From UBA1563 sp041667115 (GTDB lineage Bacteria > Bacteroidota > Ignavibacteria > Ignavibacteriales > Ignavibacteriaceae): a stretch of DNA of 64,000 nt. A program made the translations under genes and the position numbers. Below are positions 1 through 7,846 of the stretch, in pieces. Numbering within the stretch: the stretch's first letter is position 1; every line of letters starts with the position of its first letter. The notes below the pieces were generated by a model, which worked only from the letters and a program-made list of their open reading frames with translations, made no database searches and had not been told where the DNA came from. The stretch spans positions 62,001-126,000 of the forward strand of contig JBAYFO010000003.1 in assembly GCA_041667115.1 (NCBI GenBank). The letters are read 5' to 3'.

Positions 1-661
1 GTGTTTCCGAACAAAGTTGGTCGTTAGTAAAAACCTGCTTAAATAAGGTAAAGTGATAATAAAATGAACAAATGCTGCCTTTTCCCACAAATACTTGCTG
101 TACTTGGTTAGTTCCAATTATTACACTTCCTGTGTATGAAGCACCCGCACTATAATTAACTGTAATTTCAAACGAATTATTATTCATCACATCGAAATAT
201 GCCCATGTTTCACTATCGGTACAAGTCGCACTAATAAAAATGTTACGGGTTGGGTCAATGGCTGTTGCTATAAAATCGCGACCGTAATATGTGCCGTTTT
301 CGTTCACCACTTTTAAGCGGTAGTGGATCAGCCGTTCTTGCGGACCGGTGTATGTGTAGTTAAGGGTAACGGCTGCATTAATTGCATTGTCAACGCTTCC
401 GGTTACTGTTCCGGGGCTTGCAGAAACTGTATTGCCGTAACTTGTTGTATTGCCATATTCAAAACTAACCGTGCAGTTTGTTCCATTAGCATTTACAGTT
501 CCGTTTAGAGCCGCAGAAATTCTGATATTAGAACTTGCTTCAGGTATTTCGGTGGAACTAACGCCTGATGCTTTGAGGGTTAACACGGTTGGCGTTTGGG
601 CAAAAAGCATTATGTTAAAAATGGAAATTATTAAAGCCGCAAAAAAGATTTTTGTTTTCAT
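1..661 (-). CDS. Secreted/surface protein, 3' end cut by window edge
   Basis: The reading frame opens at ATG 661 and stays open to the window edge (220 codons visible). It starts with a clear signal peptide: a short Lys-containing n-region, a hydrophobic stretch and an LFAQ-type cleavage site near residue 21. The mature part is rich in Ser, Thr, Asn and Gly and contains a VSFEYGNTTSYG-like motif. That motif is common in the beta-sandwich repeats of Bacteroidota surface and T9SS-exported proteins (family knowledge). No enzyme domain is visible in this part. A TAnnTTTG promoter lies about 50 bp upstream. A surface or adhesin-like role is inference; the C-terminus is off the window, so no sorting domain can be checked. 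Confidence 0.7.
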   Translation of the reverse strand, partial: MKTKIFFAALIISIFNIMLFAQTPTVLTLKASGVSSTEIPEASSNIRISAALNGTVNANGTNCTVSFEYGNTTSYGNTVSASPGTVTGSVDNAINAAVTLNYTYTGPQERLIHYRLKVVNENGTYYGRDFIATAIDPTRNIFISATCTDSETWAYFDVMNNNSFEITVNYSAGASYTGSVIIGTNQVQQVFVGKGSICSFYYHFTLFKQVFTNDQLCSET

Positions 662-709
662 TTCGTATTCTTTTGTTGATAGTTTATCAAAATATATTAC
701 GCTTCGATA

Positions 710-740
710 CAAAGCTATTTTATAGCATTAGTACATACAA
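710..740 (-). promoter_or_regulatory. Bacteroidota-type promoter of the secreted protein gene
   Basis: On the minus strand TTGTAT (740-735) is followed after 17 nt by TAGCTTTG (717-710), matching the TAnnTTTG -10 consensus. It would give a leader of roughly 40 nt before ATG 661. The -35 matches only in its TTG. Confidence 0.45.
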
Positions 741-762
741 TAGCCCATTTGGGTAAGTGTGA

Positions 763-839
763 TGCGGTTCTCTGTGAAACTCTGTGACTTCTTTGTGCTC
801 TCTGTGTAATTCAAAAAAATTCTCTCACAGAGAACCGCA
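763..839. repeat. Long inverted repeat with CTCTGTG words
   Basis: Arms 763-777 and 825-839 are perfect reverse complements (15 bp). The loop carries further copies of TCTGTG or TTTGTG at about 10-nt spacing (771, 781, 792, 801). The element lies between the secreted-protein promoter and the 3' end of the response regulator. It could serve as a terminator for the regulator, although no T-run follows, and it looks like a member of a dispersed intergenic repeat family. Confidence 0.75.
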
Positions 840-881
840 GAGAAAAGAAAGACAGTACACTTTGTTTACTTTTTACAATTA

Positions 882-1535
882 TTATGTTTTGAGATATTTT
901 ACAACTGCTTCCGTGCGGGAGTGCACTTGCAGCTTTTCATAAATCTTGCGCAGATGATTGTGAACGGTATCTGGGCTGATAAGCAGTTCAGAAGCAATTT
1001 CTTTATAAAGATATCCCTTGGAAAGAAGCTCCAGTATTTGTTCTTCGCGTGGGCTTAACGTGACTTTGTCATTTTTTTCCCCACGTGGTTCTATGTGAAA
1101 CGATTGAACAACTTTACGGGCGATTTGCGCCGACATTGGCGAGCCGCCTTTTGTTACATCAGTTAGAGCCGAAATAATTTCTGCCGGTTGAGTAAGTTTC
1201 AGTAAATATCCAACAGCGCCAGCTTGCAATGAATTAAAAATTTTATTGGCGTCTTCGTAAACCGTAAGCATAATAATCAACAGCCCGGGTATTTTCATCT
1301 TCAACTGCTTTGTACATTCAATGCCGTCAATTCCCGGCAGGTTAATATCCATCAAAACTATATCCGGCGCTTTGGTGGGAATATCTTCAAGCGCATCTTC
1401 GGCGTTTGGATACGCGCCAACACACCGGAAACCATCGCTTCCCTCAAGCAAATCAATTAAGTTATTGCGAATCTTATCGTCATCTTCAACTAATGCTACA
1501 CGTATCATTTTTTTCTTTTTATCAAAACTAATCAT
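882..1535 (-). CDS. Two-component response regulator, NarL/LuxR family
   Basis: The protein has 217 residues. An N-terminal receiver domain shows the acidic pair in VEDDD, the phospho-acceptor Asp near residue 63 in VLMDINLPG, and the conserved Lys in KLTQ. The C-terminal LuxR-type HTH runs from LSPREEQILELLSKG to the recognition helix in SPDTVHNHLRKIYEKL. The ATG at 1535 shares one base with the stop of the upstream kinase (TGATG), so the two are translationally coupled. An internal ATG at 1508, just before IRVALVEDD, is an alternative start. It should act as a DNA-binding regulator phosphorylated by the adjacent kinase; targets are unknown. Confidence 0.93.
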   Translation of the reverse strand: MISFDKKKKMIRVALVEDDDKIRNNLIDLLEGSDGFRCVGAYPNAEDALEDIPTKAPDIVLMDINLPGIDGIECTKQLKMKIPGLLIIMLTVYEDANKIFNSLQAGAVGYLLKLTQPAEIISALTDVTKGGSPMSAQIARKVVQSFHIEPRGEKNDKVTLSPREEQILELLSKGYLYKEIASELLISPDTVHNHLRKIYEKLQVHSRTEAVVKYLKT

Positions 1536-3376
1536 CAAATATCGTTTGGGAAATAGCCCGTTTGGGTAAATGCAGTATTTATTTGCAGCGGAACTTCCAT
1601 TTTTATTCTTGTACCGGCGTTGAATTTTGTATCTATGGAATAACTTCCGTTAATGCTTTTAATTCGCCGCTCAATGTTTTTTAAACCGTTTCCATATTTG
1701 CGTGTGTTAGTAATATCAAAGCCACATCCGTCATCAACAATTGAAACGAGCAAATCGGTTTTTGTTCCCCTTAGCTGCATGGTAACAAGAGAAGCATCGG
1801 CATGTTTAACAATATTGTTGAGAGATTCTTTAACCGCCATAATAATGTTGCGGCGTACTTCGTAAGAAATTTTCTCGTTTGGAAATAGAGGCGGAATATC
1901 AATCCGGCATTTAATATTTGCTTTCTGCAAAAAATTAATTGCACTTTGACTCAAATAACTTCCAAACTCTTCAAGGGTATCGTTTGTTGGATTAAGCGCC
2001 CAAACAATTTCTCCTAATGTTGATACAACTCTATCGGAAGCTTCGGAAAGTTCTTCGAGTTTTATTTTTTCCCGTTCGGTTAAGCTGCCGCTCTCTTTAA
2101 AACTTTCACTCACCATTCTAATTTCCGTTAAGCGGGGACCAACTTCATCATGTAAATCTTGCGCAATGCGTACACGCTCATTCACTTGTGCATCAATCAT
2201 TTGTTTATTCATTTCAATGTAGCGTGTTATAAAAATCCACGCGATAAAAACTAAAAAAGTAAATCCGCCGTAGTGAGCAAATTGCATTTCGTATGTATCC
2301 AGATTGATAACAACATTTTGGAAATAATTTATTATATCTAAAAGAGTGAACAAAGCATATACGGCGAGAGCGACCAACAGAATCTTTGCTTCGTGGTTAC
2401 CCTTTCGCGCGCTCTGAAAAATATAATAGATAAGAACAATCACAGTGAGCGTTGTGAAAATAAGGAAAGGAGCAACTGTGTCTATGTTATCAGATATTCC
2501 GGTAATATCTAAAAACAATACCACCAGCAAATAGCCGGTTAGAAATTGGTAAATCCGCGTGAAGATTGTCTTGTACTTGGGATCAATAATTTCAACGACG
2601 AGCATAAAGAAACCAACTGCGCTTGCAAAAAGAGCTAAATGATCTGCGTAGTAAATTACCCTCGGCGCGTAGAAAAGAATCTGCGTCAAGTTTGAATTTG
2701 CAAGTGTCCAGATTCCGCTCGCTGTCATGAAAATAATGATGCCGAGGTACGGTTTTATTTTCCCGATAAACAAAAGAATAATAGTGAAAACTAACCCGGC
2801 AAAAACGAATATTATTCCAAGTATGGTTTTGCTGAGGTTTGCCTTTATTATTTCGCTTAAAAAAGATTCTTCTGAACCGAATCTTATCTTACCGTAAACA
2901 CCGATGTATTTTGAGTCGGAACGGATTCTAAAGAAAAGTGTTTTACCGTTAGAGTTCTCCGGCAGTTTGATTAAATGCCACGCAAATCCCATCATTGGAA
3001 TTTTTTCACCGGAAGTAAATTTGCCGAAGTTGTAAATCCTACTCGTATCAAGATAAACTTCAAAAATCTTTTCGATACGGTTAGCAAAAATTGCCGAGTT
3101 AGTTTCGTCATGATTTTCTAAGTGAAGTCTTATCCACAAATCTTTTTTACCGGGAATGATTGGGATATCGGAAGGTTTGTTTACGGGAAGCCAGGCTTGG
3201 GTATTATCAGAATCAGATAGCCATGCTAACTTTCCATTGGTAGTTAGCGGAGAATCACCCCATCGGTATTCCCAACCACCAACTTGTGTAAATGGTTTTT
3301 GTTCAGCATAAGCTAAGTTTGCCAGAAAAGCCAAACAGAAAAGCAAAGAGTATGTAAATGATCTTGTAGTTATCAT
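1535..3376 (-). CDS. 7TM-DISM sensor histidine kinase
   Basis: 613 residues. In order: a signal peptide (about 1-24), an extracytoplasmic beta-rich domain of about 150 residues resembling the 7TMR-DISM extracellular domain, seven hydrophobic helices from about 180 to 395, then a HisKA_3 dimerisation domain. The phospho-accepting His lies near residue 409 in AQDLHDEVGPRL. The HATPase domain follows, with N-box KESLNNIVKHA, G1 box DDGCGFD and GNGLKNIERR. This is the NarX/DesK-like kinase class that pairs with LuxR-type regulators, matching the coupled gene downstream. It probably senses a periplasmic ligand, perhaps a carbohydrate since DISMED2 domains are jelly-roll-like (inference). No recognisable promoter was found upstream. 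Confidence 0.9.
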   Translation of the reverse strand: MITTRSFTYSLLFCLAFLANLAYAEQKPFTQVGGWEYRWGDSPLTTNGKLAWLSDSDNTQAWLPVNKPSDIPIIPGKKDLWIRLHLENHDETNSAIFANRIEKIFEVYLDTSRIYNFGKFTSGEKIPMMGFAWHLIKLPENSNGKTLFFRIRSDSKYIGVYGKIRFGSEESFLSEIIKANLSKTILGIIFVFAGLVFTIILLFIGKIKPYLGIIIFMTASGIWTLANSNLTQILFYAPRVIYYADHLALFASAVGFFMLVVEIIDPKYKTIFTRIYQFLTGYLLVVLFLDITGISDNIDTVAPFLIFTTLTVIVLIYYIFQSARKGNHEAKILLVALAVYALFTLLDIINYFQNVVINLDTYEMQFAHYGGFTFLVFIAWIFITRYIEMNKQMIDAQVNERVRIAQDLHDEVGPRLTEIRMVSESFKESGSLTEREKIKLEELSEASDRVVSTLGEIVWALNPTNDTLEEFGSYLSQSAINFLQKANIKCRIDIPPLFPNEKISYEVRRNIIMAVKESLNNIVKHADASLVTMQLRGTKTDLLVSIVDDGCGFDITNTRKYGNGLKNIERRIKSINGSYSIDTKFNAGTRIKMEVPLQINTAFTQTGYFPNDI

Positions 3377-3500
3377 GTCATTTTAAAGTCACATTATTTC
3401 TTTCTTTAAATATAAAGATAGAAATTAGACTTTTGCATAACAAAAGCCGCATAACCGTTTTTGTTTTATGTTTGCTAGGAGGAAAAGAGAGTCGGGAAAC

Positions 3501-3575
3501 TTAACGCAGTTTTTTCTTCCACAAAATGATCTGTTCTTTAACCATTTCCGGATTTGGTGAACCAATAATTTTCCT
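3501..3575 (-). pseudogene. argH: Displaced relic of an argH 3' end
   Basis: Read on the minus strand this 75-nt stretch encodes an ArgH C-terminus ending in a TAA stop. It includes GSPNPEMVKEQI and ends KKKLR. It aligns without gaps to the last 25 codons of the intact argH at 4730-4804: by hand count 16 of 25 residues are identical, and about 79 percent of bases over the last 63. Similarity stops abruptly at about 3575, where the promoter region of the mobile module begins. There is no start codon and no other part of the gene, so it is a fragment. It is best explained as the original argH tail, pushed aside when the adjacent module brought in its own tail. Confidence 0.8.
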
Positions 3576-3596
3576 TGAACAACAATAAAACCAGAG

Positions 3597-3670
3597 TATA
3601 ACCTAATTTATTGTTTGGATTAATCAGGGTATAACCTTAGATTTGTGATACAAAATTAAGGTTATAACCT
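3597..3670 (+). promoter_or_regulatory. Promoter with three TATAACCT operator boxes at 33-bp spacing
   Basis: TATAACCT occurs at 3597-3604, 3630-3637 and 3663-3670, exactly 33 bp apart. The third lies in a perfect 12-nt palindrome (3659-3670) ending two bases before the ATG at 3672. A promoter TTGGAT (3615-3620), 17 nt, TAGATTTG (3638-3645) places box 2 inside the spacer and box 3 in the leader. The arrangement is typical of a self-repressed toxin-antitoxin-like operon; the HTH protein encoded next is the likely binder (inference). Confidence 0.65.
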
Positions 3671-3671
3671 G

Positions 3672-4136
3672 ATGACAGACTTAAATAGAAAGCTAATGAT
3701 CGAACAATTGGACAGAAAGTTAGAAAAATTAGCAGTATTAAACGATTTGGAAATTTCACCAAAAGGGTGGATAAATGCCATACGAACCGGACTGAATATG
3801 TCCCTCGTTCAACTTGCAAAACGACTGAGAATAACTTCTGCTTCGGTTAAAGAGATTGAGCAGCGTGAAGTGGACAAAGGAATTACTCTTAAAAAACTTA
3901 TGGAAGCAGCCGAAGCGCTTAATTGCCGTTTTGTTTATGGTTTCATTCCCAAAGAAGGATCGTTGGAGAAAACAATTGAAAAGCGTGCTTATGAAGTTAC
4001 AAAAGAAATTGTCTTAAGAACTTCGCATTCCATGAAGCTCGAAGATCAGGAGAATTCTACAGAACGAATTAACAAAGCAATTAAAGATCGCGCAGAAAAA
4101 ATAAAGTACGAAAGTCCAAAATATTTATGGGATTAG
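3672..4136 (+). CDS. Mobile mystery protein A (HTH regulator)
   Basis: 154 residues, the usual length for this family (TIGR02612). An HTH_3/Cro-type domain spans about residues 36-90, with NMSLVQLAKRLRITSASVKEIEQRE giving the helix-turn-helix. The remainder is charged and helical, with a KLMEAAEALNC segment common in Xre-type regulators. It is always found as the upstream partner of a Fic-family protein, mobile mystery protein B, as here with a 10-nt overlap. Its likely roles are autorepression through the TATAACCT boxes immediately upstream and possibly neutralising the Fic enzyme (inference). Start ATG 3672 directly follows the third box; no strong Shine-Dalgarno site is visible, which fits a regulated leader. 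Confidence 0.88.
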   Translation: MTDLNRKLMIEQLDRKLEKLAVLNDLEISPKGWINAIRTGLNMSLVQLAKRLRITSASVKEIEQREVDKGITLKKLMEAAEALNCRFVYGFIPKEGSLEKTIEKRAYEVTKEIVLRTSHSMKLEDQENSTERINKAIKDRAEKIKYESPKYLWD

Positions 4137-4723
4137 ACATTGATTATAAAGATGGACAAACTCCTCTTGATGAAGATGAGAAGGATGGACTGCTAATTAA
4201 GACAATCACCACCCGTGGTGAACTTGATGAGTTTGAACAGCTTGGAGTTGAAAAGGCAAATCAATGGCTTTTGAGTAAAAAATTAAAAGTAAATAAAATT
4301 CTTACTGAAAATTTTGTCCGGGATTTGCATAAAAGAATGTTCGGAGATATTTGGAAATGGGCAGGTGAATTCAGAAGGACAAACAAAAATATAGGCGTTG
4401 ATAAATTTGAAATCGGGATTGAATTAAATAAACTTCTTGCTGATTGTAGATTCTGGATAGAGAACAAAACATTTCTCGAGGATGAAATCGCTGTCCGGTT
4501 AAGTCATCGCATGGTGACAATTCATCCTTTTGCAAATGGAAATGGCAGACACTCCCGCCTGATCGCTGATGTACTGATAAATAAAGGCTTTGGTAAACCA
4601 TATTTTACTTGGGGAAGCAAGAATTTAGTCAAACAAAGCGAAGCGCGAACACAATACTTAAATGCTCTAAGAGAAGCAGACAACTTTAACTACAAACCGC
4701 TAATTGAATTTGCAAGATCGTAA
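4127..4723 (+). CDS. Mobile mystery protein B (Fic family enzyme)
   Basis: 198 residues, the typical size of TIGR02613. The Fic motif HPFANGNGRHSR begins at His133; Fic enzymes transfer AMP or similar moieties to hydroxyl side chains. The residue that is normally Asp/Glu and binds the metal is Asn137 here, which as I recall is usual for this subfamily and may change substrate or activity. An N-terminal TTRGELDEFEQ segment resembles the family's conserved entry helix. The start ATG 4127 overlaps the HTH gene by 10 nt, so the two are made together. The stop is 6 nt from the convergent argH stop. Toxin-like or regulatory AMPylation is inference; the target is unknown. Confidence 0.9.
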   Translation: MGLDIDYKDGQTPLDEDEKDGLLIKTITTRGELDEFEQLGVEKANQWLLSKKLKVNKILTENFVRDLHKRMFGDIWKWAGEFRRTNKNIGVDKFEIGIELNKLLADCRFWIENKTFLEDEIAVRLSHRMVTIHPFANGNGRHSRLIADVLINKGFGKPYFTWGSKNLVKQSEARTQYLNALREADNFNYKPLIEFARS

Positions 4724-4729
4724 GATAAG

Positions 4730-6100
4730 TTAACCGAGTTTATTCTTCCAAACTAAGATTTGTTCTCTAACCATTTCCGGGTTTGGCGAGCCGAAAGTTT
4801 TCTTTCGTAAGAGTGCGGATGAAATATCGAAAAGCTGTAACGCCGTTTCGTCAAATAGTGCACTGATCTTTTTCAACTCTTCCAACGTAAGTTGATTTAG
4901 TTTGCACTTTTTTGTTTCAGCCAATTTTACAACTTCACCCACAAGATGATGAGCTTGTCTAAAAGGAATTCCTTTTAGCACAAGCCAATCGGCTAAATCT
5001 GTGGCGAGTGAAAAATCACCGTTCAACTCTTCGGTAAATCTTTCGGAATTTATTTCCATTCCGATAAACATAAGTTGCATTACTTCAAGCGAAGTAATAT
5101 AGGTGTGAACAGAATCGAAGAGAGGTTCTTTATCCTCTTGAAAATCGCGGTTATAACTTAGCGGCAGACTTTTCATTGTTGAAAGAAATCCAAACGCGTT
5201 GCCGAATACTCTTCCGCTTTTTCCGCGGATAAGTTCTGCAAGATCGGAATTTTTCTTTTGCGGCATTAAAGAGGAACCGGTAGTAACATCATCGCTCAAT
5301 CTTACAAACTTCCATTCATGCGAAGTCCACAAAATAATTTCTTCACTCAAGCGGGAAAGGTGCATCATTCCAATCGAGCAGGCATTGAGAAAATCAAGAA
5401 CGAAATCTCTATCGGAAATTGCGTCGAGTGCGTTGGCGGAATGTTTCGCGAAACCAAGTTTTTGTGCTGTAAAATTTCTATCCAACGGAAGTGTAGAACC
5501 GGCTAACGCTCCGCATCCCAAAGGAGATACGTCCGCTTCATCCAAAACAAATTGCATTCTTTGTTTATCGCGCTCCAGCATTTCAGCGTAAGCAAGAAGA
5601 TGAAACGCAAAGGAGATCGGCTGCGCTCTCTGCAAATGTGTGTAACCGGGAATGATCGTTTCCGAATGTTCTTCAGCAGTTTTGATCAATTGCTTTTGAA
5701 GTTCGGTGATCGTGTTTTTTAATTGATCTGCTTGCTTCTTTGTCCACAACCGCAAATCCGTAGCAACTTGATCATTCCTGCTTCTTCCCGTGTGAAGTTT
5801 ATCAGCAGTTTCGCCAATAAGTTCTTTTAAATACGATTCTATTGCGGAGTGAATGTCTTCAAATCGTGCAGGATCGGGTCTCCAAATTTCATTTAAAAAT
5901 TCATTCCGGATTTTTTCCAACCCGGAATGAATTTGTTGAGCTTCTTCTTTAGTGAGTATTCCAATCTCTGCAAGCATCGCTGAGTGAGCAACACTTACTT
6001 CAATGTCTTCTTCAATCAACGTAACATCAAATGAAAGCGATGAAGAAAACTCCAACGCCTTCTGGTTAAGCGACTTTGAAAATCTTCCGCCCCAAAGCAT
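4730..6100 (-). CDS. argH: Argininosuccinate lyase
   Basis: 456 residues, normal length. It splits argininosuccinate into arginine and fumarate, the last step of arginine synthesis, in the cytoplasm. The fumarase/aspartase superfamily signature GSSLMPQKKNSD lies near residue 280, TGRSRNDQVATDLRLW near 105 and HLQRAQP near 155. The start ATG 6100 shares one base with the argG stop (TAATG), indicating coupling. Its last 25 codons have a divergent second copy at 3501-3575, implying that the present tail arrived with the mobile module beside it. It is the last gene of the arg operon and ends 6 nt from the convergent Fic gene. Confidence 0.97.
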   Translation of the reverse strand: MLWGGRFSKSLNQKALEFSSSLSFDVTLIEEDIEVSVAHSAMLAEIGILTKEEAQQIHSGLEKIRNEFLNEIWRPDPARFEDIHSAIESYLKELIGETADKLHTGRSRNDQVATDLRLWTKKQADQLKNTITELQKQLIKTAEEHSETIIPGYTHLQRAQPISFAFHLLAYAEMLERDKQRMQFVLDEADVSPLGCGALAGSTLPLDRNFTAQKLGFAKHSANALDAISDRDFVLDFLNACSIGMMHLSRLSEEIILWTSHEWKFVRLSDDVTTGSSLMPQKKNSDLAELIRGKSGRVFGNAFGFLSTMKSLPLSYNRDFQEDKEPLFDSVHTYITSLEVMQLMFIGMEINSERFTEELNGDFSLATDLADWLVLKGIPFRQAHHLVGEVVKLAETKKCKLNQLTLEELKKISALFDETALQLFDISSALLRKKTFGSPNPEMVREQILVWKNKLG

Positions 6101-7338
6101 TAGTGTACAACCTCATGTGCCTTTACTTCGCTTGGAGTATTAGCGGCTTTAACAAGACTTAATGTTTTATAGGGTAAGCCGTACAGAGCTAAAAATCCTT
6201 CCGCAGCTTTGTGATCAAATTTATCTTCAACGGTGTAGGTAGCTAAATCTTTATTGTAAAGACTATACTTTGAATTTCTCGAAAGTACCGTGATAGTTCC
6301 TTTGTAAAATTCTACGGTAACAGTTCCCGTAATATTTTCTTGAGTGGAATCAACAAAAGCCATTAACGCATCAAACAACGGCGAGAACCATAATCCGTCG
6401 TAAATAAGATTTGCAACTTTGTCCGAGACTCCTTGTTTGAAACGGAATGTTTCTTTATCGAGAATAAGTTTTTCCAATTCTTTATGTGCGGTGTGGAGAA
6501 TAACGGCAGCCGGAGCTTCGTAAACTTCTCTCGATTTAATTCCTACAACTCTATTTTCGATTAAGTCCATTCTTCCAATGCCGTGTTTACCGCCGATTAC
6601 GTTTAATTCTTTTACAAGATCAACCGGAGAAATATTTTTGCCGTTTAAAGATACGGGAACACCTTTTTCAAATTCAATAGACAATGATTCTGCTTTGTCC
6701 GGTGCATCTTTCGGAGAAACAGTAATTTGGTAAGCGTCTGCCGGAGGTTGAACTGTCGGGTCTTCCAACACGCCGCATTCAATTGCAATTCCCCAGAGAT
6801 TTTCATCGATCGAATAAGGTGAATCTTTTTTTATCTTTATCGGAATTTTATGCTCGAGCGCGTAATCAATTTCTTCTTCCCTGCTTTTGAATTCCCATAT
6901 TCTTAACGGCGCTAAAATTTTCAAATGGGGAGCTAACGTTTGGATGCCAACTTCAAATCGTACTTGATCATTTCCCTTTCCGGTACAACCGTGAGCAATC
7001 GTATCAGCGCCTTCTGCCAGGGCAATATCAACCATCAATTTAACAAGCAAAGGTCTACCGATAGCCGTAGCCATCGGGTATTGTCCTTCGTATAACGCGC
7101 CTGCTTTTAAGGCTTTCCACACATACTCGGTAATAAATTCTTTTTGTAAATCTAAAATATATGATTTTGAAGCGCCGGTAAGTTTGGCTTTTTCTTCCAA
7201 GTTTTCAAGTTCATCTTTTTGACCGAGATTTCCGGTCGCAGTAATTAATTCCGCATCGTATTTATTTTTTAGCCAGTTAACCATTACGGAGGTATCAAGT
7301 CCGCCTGAATAAGCAACAACAATCTTTTTGTATGACAT
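6100..7338 (-). CDS. argG: Argininosuccinate synthase
   Basis: 412 residues. It condenses citrulline and aspartate with ATP to argininosuccinate. The N-type ATP pyrophosphatase P-loop SGGLDTSVMVNWLK begins at about residue 10, and HGCTGKGNDQVRFE near 115 and SPYSIDENLWG near 178 are characteristic. It lies 8 nt after argR and is coupled to argH through a one-base overlap. Repression by ArgR and arginine is expected from the operon context. Citrulline must come from an ornithine carbamoyltransferase encoded elsewhere, because no argF lies in this operon. Confidence 0.97.
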   Translation of the reverse strand: MSYKKIVVAYSGGLDTSVMVNWLKNKYDAELITATGNLGQKDELENLEEKAKLTGASKSYILDLQKEFITEYVWKALKAGALYEGQYPMATAIGRPLLVKLMVDIALAEGADTIAHGCTGKGNDQVRFEVGIQTLAPHLKILAPLRIWEFKSREEEIDYALEHKIPIKIKKDSPYSIDENLWGIAIECGVLEDPTVQPPADAYQITVSPKDAPDKAESLSIEFEKGVPVSLNGKNISPVDLVKELNVIGGKHGIGRMDLIENRVVGIKSREVYEAPAAVILHTAHKELEKLILDKETFRFKQGVSDKVANLIYDGLWFSPLFDALMAFVDSTQENITGTVTVEFYKGTITVLSRNSKYSLYNKDLATYTVEDKFDHKAAEGFLALYGLPYKTLSLVKAANTPSEVKAHEVVH

Positions 7339-7346
7339 TCTTTCTC

Positions 7347-7814
7347 CTATTTTATTCTTTGTGAAGGGTTTTCCGACATTATTTTTTTGATCAACGTAAT
7401 AATATTCGGAATACTACTTTGTTTGTTTGGAATGATCAGCACGGTATCGTCACCGCCGATTGTTCCGATAATTTCTTCTTTGTTCCAACGGTCGATGTAA
7501 TGAGCAACACCCTGCGCTCTTCCGGCAAGCGTTCTAACAATAACAAGCGATTCGTTGCTGAGCACCGTAAGGATTTCAAAACCGACAAGTCGTGCAATTT
7601 GTTTGCCGCTTTCTTCAGCGTTTAAAATATAACGGACTCCATACTCCGTAAAGATTCTTACCACACCAAGTTCCGCAAAATCTCTACTCAACGTAGCTTG
7701 CGTAATTTCATAACCGTCCCGTTTCAAGTAAACGAGAAGTTCTTCCTGGTTAGCGATATGCTTTATCTGCAGAACTTCCTTTATCCGGTTTTGTCTTTTT
7801 AATTTTGATGCCAT
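7347..7814 (-). CDS. argR: Arginine repressor
   Basis: 155 residues, standard for ArgR. The N-terminal winged HTH (about 1-75) contains KQNRIKEVLQ and ITQATLSRDFAELGVVRI. The C-terminal hexamerisation and arginine-binding domain contains AGRAQGVAHYID and the conserved GTIGGDDTVLII. It binds operators as an arginine-loaded hexamer and represses arg genes. Its position in the middle of the biosynthetic operon (argD before it, argG after it) suggests autoregulation with the whole operon. I could not identify a convincing ARG box by eye in the argC upstream region. Confidence 0.95.
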   Translation of the reverse strand: MASKLKRQNRIKEVLQIKHIANQEELLVYLKRDGYEITQATLSRDFAELGVVRIFTEYGVRYILNAEESGKQIARLVGFEILTVLSNESLVIVRTLAGRAQGVAHYIDRWNKEEIIGTIGGDDTVLIIPNKQSSIPNIITLIKKIMSENPSQRIK

Positions 7815-7846
7815 GATGCTTTCCTTTAATCTTATTTATAAAATTG

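Larger units (their letters stand above)
3576..4804. mobile_element. Minimal mobile mystery A/B element seated in the argH 3' end
   Basis: The segment lies between two divergent copies of the argH terminus in the same orientation (relic 3501-3575, functional copy 4730-4804). It carries only the HTH gene, the Fic gene and their control region. This is the layout expected when an element integrates in a 3' gene end and restores the gene with its own tail. No integrase or transposase is present, so movement in trans or by homologous recombination would be needed (inference). The mobile mystery protein pair is known from mobile-element contexts. The exact boundaries are set by loss of similarity to argH. 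Confidence 0.6.
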
